Positions 18,607 through 26,658 of a DNA stretch of 64,000 bases are shown here, piece by piece. Position 1 is the first letter of the stretch. Every line of letters begins with the position of its first letter. This stretch comes from Pseudoalteromonas tunicata. Lineage in GTDB: Bacteria; Pseudomonadota; Gammaproteobacteria; Enterobacterales; Alteromonadaceae. The position numbers were made by a program, and so were the translations under genes. The notes beneath the pieces are model-generated. The model searched no databases, was not told the DNA's origin, and saw only the letters and a program-made list of their open reading frames with translations. The stretch is from contig NZ_CP011032.1 in the NCBI RefSeq assembly GCF_002310815.1, positions 3,914,969 through 3,978,968 of the forward strand, given 5' to 3'.

Positions 18607-18640
18607 CTAACCTAACAATAAGATAAAACAGGATTGCACA

Positions 18641-18898
18641 ATGAAATTAACTACTTTGACTTCGGCAAAAACAACACTAACAGCCACGTTACTTTTAAGC
18701 GCAGTAATTACTTTTACACCTATTAATAGCGCACAAGCAGACGAGTCAACAGCAACAACAACCACTCAAAACAGTTATGTATGTGACCCATTCCCTGAGT
18801 GTAACGAGCGCCCAACTGCAGATAAAAAGAATGAACCACAACCAGCTAATTTCATTGACGTACTCATCCAAAAATTAATTAAAGAATTGAAAAAATAA
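18641..18898 (+). CDS. Small secreted peptide with CX5C motif and amphipathic tail
   Basis: An 85-residue protein. Residues 1-32 form a signal peptide with a probable cut at AQA-DES. The mature part is a Thr-rich linker (STATTTTQ), a cysteine pair in YVCDPFPECNE, a hydrophilic Pro/Lys/Glu stretch, and a C-terminal segment FIDVLIQKLIKELKK that would form a cationic amphipathic helix. AGGAT precedes the start at a good distance. It is the first gene of the operon, 23 nt before the ketoreductase gene. Function unknown: precursor or scaffold for the pathway product, secreted signal, or antimicrobial peptide are all possible. A related 55-residue peptide is encoded at 31869-32036. Confidence 0.75.
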   Translation: MKLTTLTSAKTTLTATLLLSAVITFTPINSAQADESTATTTTQNSYVCDPFPECNERPTADKKNEPQPANFIDVLIQKLIKELKK

Positions 18899-18921
18899 CA
18901 ACAATTTATAGGAACTAAAAA

Positions 18922-19638
18922 ATGAAAGCACTTGTAATCGGCGGTACATCCGCCATTGGTGAAGGCATCATCAAACAATTAATTGCCAATCAATTTACCG
19001 TTGAATTTACCTATAACAGTAATTCAGACAAAGCTGACACCTTGTGTGCCGCAATGGGGACTCAATGTACTGCTAAACAACTTAATTTAGCCGATGCACA
19101 AGCCGTTAACGCCTTCACAGCTGCTTTAACGAGTGCAGATACACCTGATGTGCTAATCAACGTAGCAGGGATCACCCATGATGCCTTGTCTTTAGGTGAT
19201 GTAGGTGCGGCACTGGCACACGTACATACCGTTAATTTTCTATCACCAGCGACAATTTGTAGCAAAGTTGCTCAATTAATGATGGAAAAACGCCAAGGCT
19301 CGATTATCAATATCAGCTCAATTGCGGCTAAATTTCCTCGCCCTGGCAATGCTGCCTATGGTAGCGCAAAAGCAGCATTAGAGCGCTTTACTGCCACATT
19401 AACCCTAGAAATAGCCCGCTTTAAAGTGCGTACTTTATGTATTGCCCCAGCCTTTGTTGATACCCCGATGTTTCAGCAATTTGCCCAAGGTCGAGAAAAA
19501 GAAATTCTAAAAGCATTACCACTGCGAGAAGTGCTCAAAGTGGAAGATGTTGCCAATACTGCGATGGCGTTCATCCGCGGAGACATCAAAACCACAGGTA
19601 TCACATTAGCACTGACCAATGGTCAACCCGTTTTATAA
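18922..19638 (+). CDS. SDR-family 3-ketoacyl-ACP reductase (FabG-like)
   Basis: A 238-residue short-chain dehydrogenase. The nucleotide motif is GGTSAIGEGI at residues ~7-16, NVAG near residue 80, the catalytic Ser in NISSIAA and the catalytic Tyr and Lys in AAYGSAKAAL, with the expected Asn upstream. It is slightly shorter than FabG and lies directly before a carrier protein and a ketosynthase pair, so reduction of beta-ketoacyl-carrier intermediates with NADPH is the likely role. AGGAAC precedes the start. Confidence 0.9.
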   Translation: MKALVIGGTSAIGEGIIKQLIANQFTVEFTYNSNSDKADTLCAAMGTQCTAKQLNLADAQAVNAFTAALTSADTPDVLINVAGITHDALSLGDVGAALAHVHTVNFLSPATICSKVAQLMMEKRQGSIINISSIAAKFPRPGNAAYGSAKAALERFTATLTLEIARFKVRTLCIAPAFVDTPMFQQFAQGREKEILKALPLREVLKVEDVANTAMAFIRGDIKTTGITLALTNGQPVL

Positions 19639-19644
19639 CAACAA

Positions 19645-19707
19645 CTTAAAACTTAAAACTTAAAACTTAAAACTTAAAACTTAAAACTTAAAACTTAAAA
19701 CTTAAAT
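19645..19707 (+). repeat. Nine tandem copies of a 7-bp repeat, CTTAAAA
   Basis: The heptamer CTTAAAA occurs nine times without interruption (the last copy ends in T), filling nearly all the gap between the ketoreductase and carrier-protein genes. It ends at the ribosome site TAAGG (19707-19711) of the carrier-protein gene. Perfect short tandem repeats are prone to slippage, so copy number is probably variable between cells or strains. Every unit contains TTAAAA, so changes could alter promoter spacing, a transcript structure or ribosome access, but not a reading frame. Confidence 0.95.
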
Positions 19708-19720
19708 AAGGTAAAAAACT

Positions 19721-20086
19721 ATGAACACTCAATCAATCGCTACTATTGCTGCAAACGTTATGTATATCGACGACATCAGTGAAATCGAATTTTCACGCTC
19801 ACTTTTTAATGATTACTCAATGTCATCATTAGATTTTGTTGATTTTGCCTTCGAACTAAAAAGTGAATCAGCAAAAGATTTTACCCCAGACCAATTATGG
19901 CCAATCAACTCAATGATGGATAACCCTGAGTTTTATCAAGCTGGTCAGTGGACTGAAGCAGGTAAAGCGCAATTAACAACTATTTTTGAAGGCTTTCACC
20001 CTATCACAGATGACCAATTAAGCGCCGAAGCACTGCATAACCTTTTCAGTGTTGATTATGTGCAACATCGCCTAGCGCAAATCTAA
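19721..20086 (+). CDS. Atypical acyl carrier protein
   Basis: A 121-residue acidic protein. Its N-terminal part has the carrier-protein pattern LFNDYSMSSLDFVDFAFEL, in which Ser36 corresponds to the phosphopantetheine attachment serine of the usual DSL motif (here SSL). Ordinary carrier proteins are ~75-90 residues; here a C-terminal extension of ~40 residues (ending VDYVQHRLAQI) follows. Position between a ketoreductase and the ketosynthase pair, and a phosphopantetheinyl transferase upstream, support the assignment. Translation may depend on the tandem repeat directly upstream. Confidence 0.75.
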   Translation: MNTQSIATIAANVMYIDDISEIEFSRSLFNDYSMSSLDFVDFAFELKSESAKDFTPDQLWPINSMMDNPEFYQAGQWTEAGKAQLTTIFEGFHPITDDQLSAEALHNLFSVDYVQHRLAQI

Positions 20087-20103
20087 TTAATGATGGGAGT
20101 TCG

Positions 20104-21240
20104 ATGATGAATCCAGTTTATATCAGAGCGACCGGGATCCACACAGAACAATATCAAGATTTAAATGCTTTAAATGCGGCGTTCCTTGCGCCGCCAAAGC
20201 AAATTGATTTGTCTGATGTTGATATCTACCAAGCAGCCAATCTCAAGCTAAATCAGCTTGAGCGCCACGCGATTGCCCGGGAAGACCGCTCAATTTTAAA
20301 TGATTTAGCCACCAGCATTTTAAATGCCAGTGGCGACATGCTAAGCCATGCCAACAAACTTGCGGGTCTAGATAACGCAGAAGCGACTCCACTTTATGCC
20401 GGTACCGATGGCGTGGCTGAATATAGCTTTAGTGCACTGAGCAAACTCATTGACCGTTTTGGTGATGCCAATACCGCAATGAAAAATCTTGGAATACTGA
20501 GCGGCATGACAAATCCAATCAATATGATGCGATTTTTATCTACTAACCCGCTTTATCACGCCTCCAAGCGCATGGGCTTAAGGGGCGGCGGCTACCCAAT
20601 TCGCGGCATGTCATTATCAGGCTTATATGCCATTGAAGATGCAATGTCAGATATTGCAGCCAACAGGGCGCAGCAAGGTGTTGTAGTAGCAGCAGCCAGT
20701 ATGCGTAATTTTGATTCGTTAGTAATTTTTGGCAAGTTAGGCCTGTTAGACCCACAAAGCGAAGCGGGCACGGTTAATCCATCATACGGTTCTGCGGTTT
20801 TACTGCTTGATAACCTAACTGAGGGTGACAACGCCTTAGCGCAAGTTTTGCGAGTGTCGAGCCGTTATAACGCCGCGCCATTTCCAAGCGAACAAGATTG
20901 GACTTCGTTATTACAAGATGTAGCAGTAAATGGCATTACACCAGATGTGATTGTGACTTATTGCAATGGCGTTAAAAGCAATGATGCCAATGAACTTGCA
21001 GCTATTGAGTCGGTATTTCCAAATACACCACAACATAACTACAAATCGTTATTTGGCTATACCAGTAAAGCAAATAATGCCTTGGACTTAGTGACGGCTC
21101 TCAGTGATCCGGCAATTCCAACCGGTGCAACTGTATTAATCAACGGCGCAGGTTTTGGCGTAGGGATTGGATACATAGTGATTAAGAAGTTACGCCACAA
21201 TTCCTTACCAATGAATCCATCAACTTTGGAGGCTCAATAA
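20104..21240 (+). CDS. Catalytically dead ketosynthase, chain-length-factor-like (KS-beta)
   Basis: A 378-residue thiolase-fold protein related to beta-ketoacyl-ACP synthases but lacking the active residues. Where the nucleophile Cys should be, IRGMSLSGLYAIEDA has Ser170; the first His motif is replaced by TYCNGVKSND, and the GH motif by KSLFGYTSKAN. It is encoded just before an intact ketosynthase, with a one-base stop/start overlap (TAATG). This matches the KS-alpha/KS-beta heterodimers of type II polyketide and aryl-polyene systems, where the dead partner shapes chain length. The gene order (dead one first) is the reverse of most actinobacterial loci. Confidence 0.85.
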   Translation: MMNPVYIRATGIHTEQYQDLNALNAAFLAPPKQIDLSDVDIYQAANLKLNQLERHAIAREDRSILNDLATSILNASGDMLSHANKLAGLDNAEATPLYAGTDGVAEYSFSALSKLIDRFGDANTAMKNLGILSGMTNPINMMRFLSTNPLYHASKRMGLRGGGYPIRGMSLSGLYAIEDAMSDIAANRAQQGVVVAAASMRNFDSLVIFGKLGLLDPQSEAGTVNPSYGSAVLLLDNLTEGDNALAQVLRVSSRYNAAPFPSEQDWTSLLQDVAVNGITPDVIVTYCNGVKSNDANELAAIESVFPNTPQHNYKSLFGYTSKANNALDLVTALSDPAIPTGATVLINGAGFGVGIGYIVIKKLRHNSLPMNPSTLEAQ

Positions 21241-22523
21241 TGAATAACAATATTTGTATTAGTGCTTACGGCGCAGTGACACCGCTTGGCCATACATTAG
21301 ATGAAATTAGCCATCATTTACAGCATGGTATTTCGGGCATTCGTGCAATTAAAAAATTTGATACCAGTACCTACCATACAAAATGGGCAGGTGTGCCTCA
21401 CCTTGGTAATGACAATATTCATTGGCCGAAAGCATCTAAACGCGCCAGCAGACCAGGAGAATTACTTTATGCGGATGTCGCAACCGAGCAATTGCTGTCG
21501 CAATATAATCCGCTAGCGAATTACGATCCTAGCCGTATTGGCTGCATTATTGGTGTTGATGAACCATCAATTGACCCTGAACGCTGTGTTGAATTAACTA
21601 ACATGGTTGGTAGTGATGACATTAATAACCGCGAAAAAGTAGTGGCCAAAGCGACCGAATATTTCAGAGTATCTGAAATGATAGACCTCGATGTTAGCTC
21701 AGTGATCCGCACTATTCAGCGTCGAATTCCATTTACTGGTTATACCCGTTGCCATGTCGGTTTATGCTCTGCTTCACTACAAGCATTAGGTATGGCTCGC
21801 CAGGCAATTTTAGATGGCAAAGCTGATGCAATGATTGTTGGCGGCGTATCTGCAAAAATTACTCCGTTTAACTTAGCGCAACTAGAAGCTGTTGGTGCTG
21901 TCTGTGTTGACCCATTACTGGCAGGCACCGAACGTTCACGCCCATTTGATATCCGTCGTTCAGGTTTTATGCCTGCCGAAGGTTCAGTGTTATTTATTTT
22001 AGAAAAAGAAACTGTAGTTAATGCTCGTAATGGCAATAATTTATGCCGAATTATGGGATACGGCGCAAGCTTAGCTGCTCAGCATATTGTGGCACCGCAC
22101 ACCGAAGGACGCGAAATGCGTTTATGTATGGAACGTGCAATGAAAGAAGCTGATTTACCTTTAGATCAGTATTCGTTCATCAATGCACATGGTACCTCAA
22201 CTAAGTTAAATGATTTACACGAAACCACCGTGCTTAGAGAAATCTTTGGCGAAGGAAACGTACCACCTGTTACCTCAACTAAATCAATGCATGGCCATTT
22301 AATTGCTGCTGCCGGTGCGATGGAAGTATTAGGCGTTATCGCTTCATTTCGTGATGATTTTATTCCCGCGGTTACCAATCTAGAGCAGCAAGATCCGGCT
22401 ATAAAAGTGCCTGTAGTTGCTAAAACGCAGTACACAAAATCAAAAAATGTGCTCAAAAACTCGTTTGGTATGGGTGGCTTGGCAGCTTCTTTGGTTTTAC
22501 AAAATCCAGCAATGCTTGGTTAA
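21240..22523 (+). CDS. Beta-ketoacyl-ACP synthase, FabF-like (KS-alpha)
   Basis: A 427-residue condensing enzyme with a full active site: nucleophile C176 in GLCSASLQAL, H317 in NAHGTSTKLND, K348 and H353 in TKSMHGHLIAAAG, and the C-terminal FGMGGLAAS glycine loop. It would condense malonyl-carrier units onto the growing acyl chain, most likely as a heterodimer with the dead partner encoded immediately upstream and translationally coupled to it. Confidence 0.93.
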   Translation: MNNNICISAYGAVTPLGHTLDEISHHLQHGISGIRAIKKFDTSTYHTKWAGVPHLGNDNIHWPKASKRASRPGELLYADVATEQLLSQYNPLANYDPSRIGCIIGVDEPSIDPERCVELTNMVGSDDINNREKVVAKATEYFRVSEMIDLDVSSVIRTIQRRIPFTGYTRCHVGLCSASLQALGMARQAILDGKADAMIVGGVSAKITPFNLAQLEAVGAVCVDPLLAGTERSRPFDIRRSGFMPAEGSVLFILEKETVVNARNGNNLCRIMGYGASLAAQHIVAPHTEGREMRLCMERAMKEADLPLDQYSFINAHGTSTKLNDLHETTVLREIFGEGNVPPVTSTKSMHGHLIAAAGAMEVLGVIASFRDDFIPAVTNLEQQDPAIKVPVVAKTQYTKSKNVLKNSFGMGGLAASLVLQNPAMLG

Positions 22524-22529
22524 GGATGC

Positions 22530-23984
22530 ATGATGCGCTTTATTGATTTCCTTCATCAGCAAGCCAGTTGGTCTGCGCAATATAAAGAATGTGTGCTTAA
22601 CGCACAGGCGGTTGCAGCTGTTTTATCTGAGTTAGAAAAAAGCGAACTTGCATCTGTCGATAAGAAAAAACTCCATGTTTTTTGTACATTTACGCCTATT
22701 CAAACCTTAATGGCTTATTTTGTTGCATCTCATTTTGGCTTAATGGTTGCAATTGTATCCCCCAGAGGGCTACAAAAACTATTAGATGGTCTCGAACCTG
22801 CACTTTTAGGTCCGATGATTATTCCCAACGGCCATCAGAGTCCAAACCGCTTTTGGAGCGGTGAAGTACTCAAAATAGATCTAGAAATATCCACACCTTG
22901 TTTTGGCAATATAAATTTAAATAGCTCGACAGAAAGTGCGCGTTTTATTTTTTGCACCTCAGGGACAACAGGTAAAGCTAAACGCGTTATTCACAACGAG
23001 CAAACGCTAATTGCCAATGCCAAAGTGGTGGCCAATTACTTACAACTTGAGCGAGATGACCACACTTATTGCGTTTTTCCACTGCAATTTATGTATGGCT
23101 TATCAAGTACGCTCTGTACGTTATGGTCTGATAGTCATATCAGCTATGGCGAATTTGTCATGCCAAGTTTAGTGGCAAGTTATGTTCAACAACATCAGGT
23201 CACTGTGCTGCCACTGCTCGGAGATTGGAGCACCGAGCTTAAAGATACTTGGCAAATAAACCAGTTTGACAGTAAACGATTAATTTTAATCAATGCTTCA
23301 GACCGGTTAATCAACCAGCAAGCTGCTGATTTATTACCTTGGGCAAGCCAGTTTTGGAATAACTTAGGACAAACGGAGTCCGCTCCTCGCTTATTTGCGG
23401 TTGAACTTGTTGCCCGCAACAACTTAGAGGCCATGACATTTAAAGGCACAATTGCAGCGGGTTACCCCGTTGACCCCGCTATAAAATGCCGCTTAAAAAA
23501 TGTTGAAAATGGCATTGGCTCTTTGTGGTATCACACCCCTTACGCCATGGAAGGTTACCTGCAAGATGATGGTTCTATTATTCAACCATCACGCTGGATA
23601 AATAGTGGCGATTTATTTTATCAAGGCAGCGATCACTTATGGTACTGGGTTGGCCGTAATAGTCACACCATCAAAGTAAATGGCGAGCTCGTGCCTCTTA
23701 ATTCAGTTACCAATCAACTATTAATGCAAAAAGGCGTATCTGGTGTTGGTTATGTGACGAATAAAAAAGGCGATTTATGTGCCTTTGTTGAATCACAAAG
23801 CCAATGTGAAAATTTTCGCTCGATGCTCACAAATATGATGACCGAAACACTGCGAGGTAAACGTTCGCAGGTGCGTTTTATCAACAAACTACCAAGAACT
23901 GAAAACGGCAAAGTCGATTTCTCACTACTACACCTTAATCAAACCGATTCGGTTGTGGCCCAAGCGCTACAAACAACCCATTAG
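22530..23984 (+). CDS. AMP-dependent acyl-CoA/acyl-ACP ligase
   Basis: A 484-residue adenylate-forming enzyme. The P-loop is FIFCTSGTTGKAKRVIH near residues 145-161; the aromatic/substrate segment is QFMYGLSSTL; C-terminal motifs GRNSHTIKVNG and LPRTENGKVDFSLL match A8 and A10, with the catalytic lysine in NGK. It is shorter than typical acyl-CoA synthetases. It would activate a carboxylic acid, either as starter unit loaded onto the carrier protein or as the released product. It is 6 nt from the ketosynthase gene. Confidence 0.88.
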   Translation: MMRFIDFLHQQASWSAQYKECVLNAQAVAAVLSELEKSELASVDKKKLHVFCTFTPIQTLMAYFVASHFGLMVAIVSPRGLQKLLDGLEPALLGPMIIPNGHQSPNRFWSGEVLKIDLEISTPCFGNINLNSSTESARFIFCTSGTTGKAKRVIHNEQTLIANAKVVANYLQLERDDHTYCVFPLQFMYGLSSTLCTLWSDSHISYGEFVMPSLVASYVQQHQVTVLPLLGDWSTELKDTWQINQFDSKRLILINASDRLINQQAADLLPWASQFWNNLGQTESAPRLFAVELVARNNLEAMTFKGTIAAGYPVDPAIKCRLKNVENGIGSLWYHTPYAMEGYLQDDGSIIQPSRWINSGDLFYQGSDHLWYWVGRNSHTIKVNGELVPLNSVTNQLLMQKGVSGVGYVTNKKGDLCAFVESQSQCENFRSMLTNMMTETLRGKRSQVRFINKLPRTENGKVDFSLLHLNQTDSVVAQALQTTH

Positions 23985-23995
23985 AGTTAACAAAT

Positions 23996-25261
23996 ATGAC
24001 TATCTCAATCGAAAAACCAGTACCAGCGATAGCTGAAAAAACCGTCGATATCCAACATACACCGTTTGATGCCGATAAAATTCAAGCAATTGTCGACAAA
24101 CTTTGGGCTTTAAAAAGCAACAATACAGAAGCGGCACCCAAAATCAGTTCATATGATGAGTTTGCAGCTCTGGTTCCGACCATGAATGGTAGCCAATATA
24201 CTGAGCTGGCCCAACAGGCATTTAAGCAACATACAGAAGTACCTGTCTTAATTGGCGGTTCAAGTGGCACAACTGGGCCAAGCAAGCTCATTTTGGAGCG
24301 CACCAATACACCCGGAAGCCGTCCAAGTGAAGATGACATTCAACTTATTACTGAGCTGCGCATGGCGGGCGCGCTTAATCCTGGCGATGTAGTGGTCAAC
24401 CTTTTTATGGTTGGCATGTATTCTTTGCTACACCAAGGGTTTAACCGAATTTTAGAAGCATGTTATTGCTCAGTGATCCCTCTTGGCTCGCTCAATACCG
24501 ATCATCTCCATAATCAACTGACATTTATGGCAAACGCAGAGGTGAATGTATTAGTTGGCACTCCTGGCACTTTGATTCAAATGGCTAATGCAGTCAAAGA
24601 CAGTGGTATCACCTTAAATATTAAACGCATTTTATTTACTGGCGAGTGCATGGGTGAAGCAAAAGCGAATGTATTAAAAGCTATTTTTCCAGGTGTGCGC
24701 ATTATTGGCTGTTACGGTTTATCTGAATGTGGTTTTGTCGCGGTAGAGCAATTTAACGGAAAATACCAAGTACGTGATTATGCTTACTTCCTTGAAAAAA
24801 GCGCACAAGGTCGTCTGTTAGTTACTAGCTTAAATCCAAACTTGCCAACACCTGTTGTACGCTATGACACTGGTGATCAATTTAACTTTATCTCATTGGC
24901 TAATAAGATTTTTTTAGACAATTTAGATAGAGCTGATAACAGCTTTAACTTCATTGGTAATTTAATTAAATGCAGCACCATCACCACACTTGCGAGTGAG
25001 TTTTTAGCGCAAAAAGACGTTTTAATTGAAGTTGCTCTCGATACCGATGAGCAAGGGCGGGATAACTTGGTGATCACCTTGTTAGTTGATGGCCTCAGCC
25101 TGGCACAATGCCAAACCTTTGAAGCACAGCTATGCCAATTAGAAGACTTTCGCGAAGCGCTTGATAAACGCGCAGGTACTGTCTCTGTCGTTTGTGCGCC
25201 ACCACAAGCAGCCACACTATCAGAACGCAACAAACATCGCACCATAGTCGATCGCCGCTAA
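23996..25261 (+). CDS. PaaK-like adenylate-forming enzyme
   Basis: A 421-residue protein of the phenylacetate-CoA ligase/LuxE branch of adenylate-forming enzymes. The P-loop is GGSSGTTGPSK near residue 83, followed by GTPGTLIQMA, the IIGCYGLSECGF motif and VVRYDTGDQF. LuxE-type members act on fatty acyl groups and PaaK on aryl acids. A second, different ligase in one operon implies that two acids are activated: perhaps starter and product, or the acyl chain and a coupling partner. Substrate cannot be read. Confidence 0.85.
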   Translation: MTISIEKPVPAIAEKTVDIQHTPFDADKIQAIVDKLWALKSNNTEAAPKISSYDEFAALVPTMNGSQYTELAQQAFKQHTEVPVLIGGSSGTTGPSKLILERTNTPGSRPSEDDIQLITELRMAGALNPGDVVVNLFMVGMYSLLHQGFNRILEACYCSVIPLGSLNTDHLHNQLTFMANAEVNVLVGTPGTLIQMANAVKDSGITLNIKRILFTGECMGEAKANVLKAIFPGVRIIGCYGLSECGFVAVEQFNGKYQVRDYAYFLEKSAQGRLLVTSLNPNLPTPVVRYDTGDQFNFISLANKIFLDNLDRADNSFNFIGNLIKCSTITTLASEFLAQKDVLIEVALDTDEQGRDNLVITLLVDGLSLAQCQTFEAQLCQLEDFREALDKRAGTVSVVCAPPQAATLSERNKHRTIVDRR

Positions 25262-25274
25262 TTTAGGAACCAAG

Positions 25275-25649
25275 ATGAACAGTCAATTTTTAGATATTTG
25301 TGGCCCACTTGCATTCAACGAGGCAGGCCAAGCAACAGGTTCGCTTCGGTTAGATAAATACCAAGGCAACATGCAGCTTACTGCCGATGCGTTATTACTC
25401 GAAGGTATTCACCAAAGTGCCGTGCGTTTGGGCCGAACCGTTATCCCCAACGCCAAACAAGCACAGGCTCGAGTATTGCCCGTGTGCATCAAATCATTTC
25501 AAGCATTTGCCAATATTGAGCTTGCTCATTATGACGTACATTGCTGCGCGGAACCCTTTGGCCATAGCGCTAGAGTCAAAATAAACGTGTTTGATCAACG
25601 TGATAACACCCCTTTAGCCAATGCCGAAATTACAGTGGCTTTATTATGA
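25275..25649 (+). CDS. Hotdog-fold protein, dehydratase-like
   Basis: A 124-residue protein with sequence typical of a small hotdog fold: GSLRLDKYQGNMQLTAD early and HSARVKINVFDQRDNTPLAN late. The catalytic His of FabZ enzymes is not obvious, so it may be an ApeP-like subunit or a non-catalytic partner of the dehydratase gene that follows. It is in the same operon, with the next gene's ribosome site (AAGGAG at 25649) overlapping its stop. Confidence 0.6.
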   Translation: MNSQFLDICGPLAFNEAGQATGSLRLDKYQGNMQLTADALLLEGIHQSAVRLGRTVIPNAKQAQARVLPVCIKSFQAFANIELAHYDVHCCAEPFGHSARVKINVFDQRDNTPLANAEITVALL

Positions 25650-25660
25650 AGGAGCTCCAA

Positions 25661-26068
25661 ATGAATAAAAACATAGCACCATTATATAGCCCGCAGCACG
25701 CATTACTCTGCGATAGTTTGTTTGAATTAGTACAGCCATCAACTAACCCTGAGGATGGATTTAGCTTTCAAATCAATGATCGATGCTCATTACTAGCTGA
25801 GCATTTTCCTGGCTTTGCCGTAGTGCCAGCATCGCTCATTATCAACTTGGTAAGCAGTAACTTAACCCAAGCCAAACCGCTGATCCGCTGCGAATATAGC
25901 TTAGAAAACATTCGCTTTAATAATGCCATGGTGCCGCATAAACACTACCGTTGTGAATTTAAAAACCAGCAATTAGATAAAACGCTTTTCTCGATTTCAG
26001 ATGATTCGGGGGTTTTGTACTGCCGCGGTTTGCTAACGCCAATTTTGGAGGTGTCTGATGCTGCGTAA
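25661..26068 (+). CDS. 3-hydroxyacyl-ACP dehydratase, FabZ/ApeI-like
   Basis: A 135-residue hotdog protein. EHFPGFAVVPASLI closely matches the HFPGxPVxPGVL active-site segment of FabZ, with the catalytic His kept. It would dehydrate 3-hydroxyacyl-carrier intermediates to the 2-enoyl form. No enoyl reductase is encoded in the operon, so unsaturation may be retained, giving a polyene. I chose the ATG at 25661 behind AAGGAG; the upstream ATG at 25646 lacks a site. Its end overlaps the membrane-protein gene by 11 nt. Confidence 0.78.
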   Translation: MNKNIAPLYSPQHALLCDSLFELVQPSTNPEDGFSFQINDRCSLLAEHFPGFAVVPASLIINLVSSNLTQAKPLIRCEYSLENIRFNNAMVPHKHYRCEFKNQQLDKTLFSISDDSGVLYCRGLLTPILEVSDAA

Positions 26069-26633
26069 ATTATTATTGGGTGTTGGCCCGTGGATTATTT
26101 TTAGTTTAGTGCTGCGCTTTGGTACTTTAGAACTAATTAATGTTGCTTGGATTAGCTTTTTTATTTTGCACACCTATTTTGGTTGGCAGTACTTAAAAGC
26201 TGGCAATCCGCTGTCTTGGGCTTCATCCATTATTTTTGTCGCCCTATTTTTAAACAGTGTGTTTGGCTGGGTTTACTGGGCACTGCAATACGGAGCGCAG
26301 ATTTGCTACGGCGTATTTGCTCTAACTGCCTTTGCAACCATTGTATTTAAACACCCCTTTACCATGACACATTCAAAAATGAATACTCCGGAAGAGTTTT
26401 GGCACCACCCGCTATTTCTCAGCATCAATAATCGAGTATCCGGTTTTTGGGCTTGTTGTTTTGCCACTAATGGCATGGTGATGATGTTTGAATATCAATT
26501 CCCGTGGCTCACATTGATCACTACCTACGTCATTTTAAGTAGTGCCATTGTATTTAGTGAGTATTACCCCCCTTATTTGCAAAACAAAGCGATGCAACGA
26601 CGTCAGCAAGCAACGCAACCATCAGCAGCTTAA
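26058..26633 (+). CDS. Multi-pass membrane protein of unknown function
   Basis: A 191-residue protein with five or six hydrophobic segments and a His-containing loop (FKHPFTMTHSKMNTPEEFWHH). It resembles small intramembrane proteins but I recognise no family. GGAGGT precedes its start within the dehydratase gene, so the two are coupled. Possible roles are an integral-membrane tailoring enzyme (histidines facing the cytoplasm) or an export partner. Confidence 0.6.
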   Translation: MLRKLLLGVGPWIIFSLVLRFGTLELINVAWISFFILHTYFGWQYLKAGNPLSWASSIIFVALFLNSVFGWVYWALQYGAQICYGVFALTAFATIVFKHPFTMTHSKMNTPEEFWHHPLFLSINNRVSGFWACCFATNGMVMMFEYQFPWLTLITTYVILSSAIVFSEYYPPYLQNKAMQRRQQATQPSAA

Positions 26634-26658
26634 CTTATAAAAAATAAAAGAGAATATT

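Larger units (their letters stand above)
17609..18640. other. Gene-free kilobase upstream of the biosynthetic operon
   Basis: About 1030 bp with no open frame on either strand having both a usable start and a ribosome site. It is AT-rich and holds a hairpin (CTCAGTT 17644-17650 with AACTGAG 17658-17664), a dispersed-repeat copy near 17791-17867, and a hairpin at 18583-18606 just ahead of the peptide gene. The length suggests a long regulatory or untranslated leader, possibly bound by the CadC-like regulators, or an untranslated RNA. Confidence 0.4.

Noticed and set aside
18571..18615. 14-residue leader peptide frame in front of the peptide gene, coinciding with the CCAGCG hairpin
   Set aside because: No ribosome site and no run of a regulatory amino acid; attenuation cannot be supported.
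18641..18898. Microviridin/graspetide precursor reading of the 85-residue peptide
   Set aside because: It has a Sec-type signal peptide rather than a graspetide leader, and the ATP-grasp protein does not look RimK-like; the modification idea is kept only as one option.
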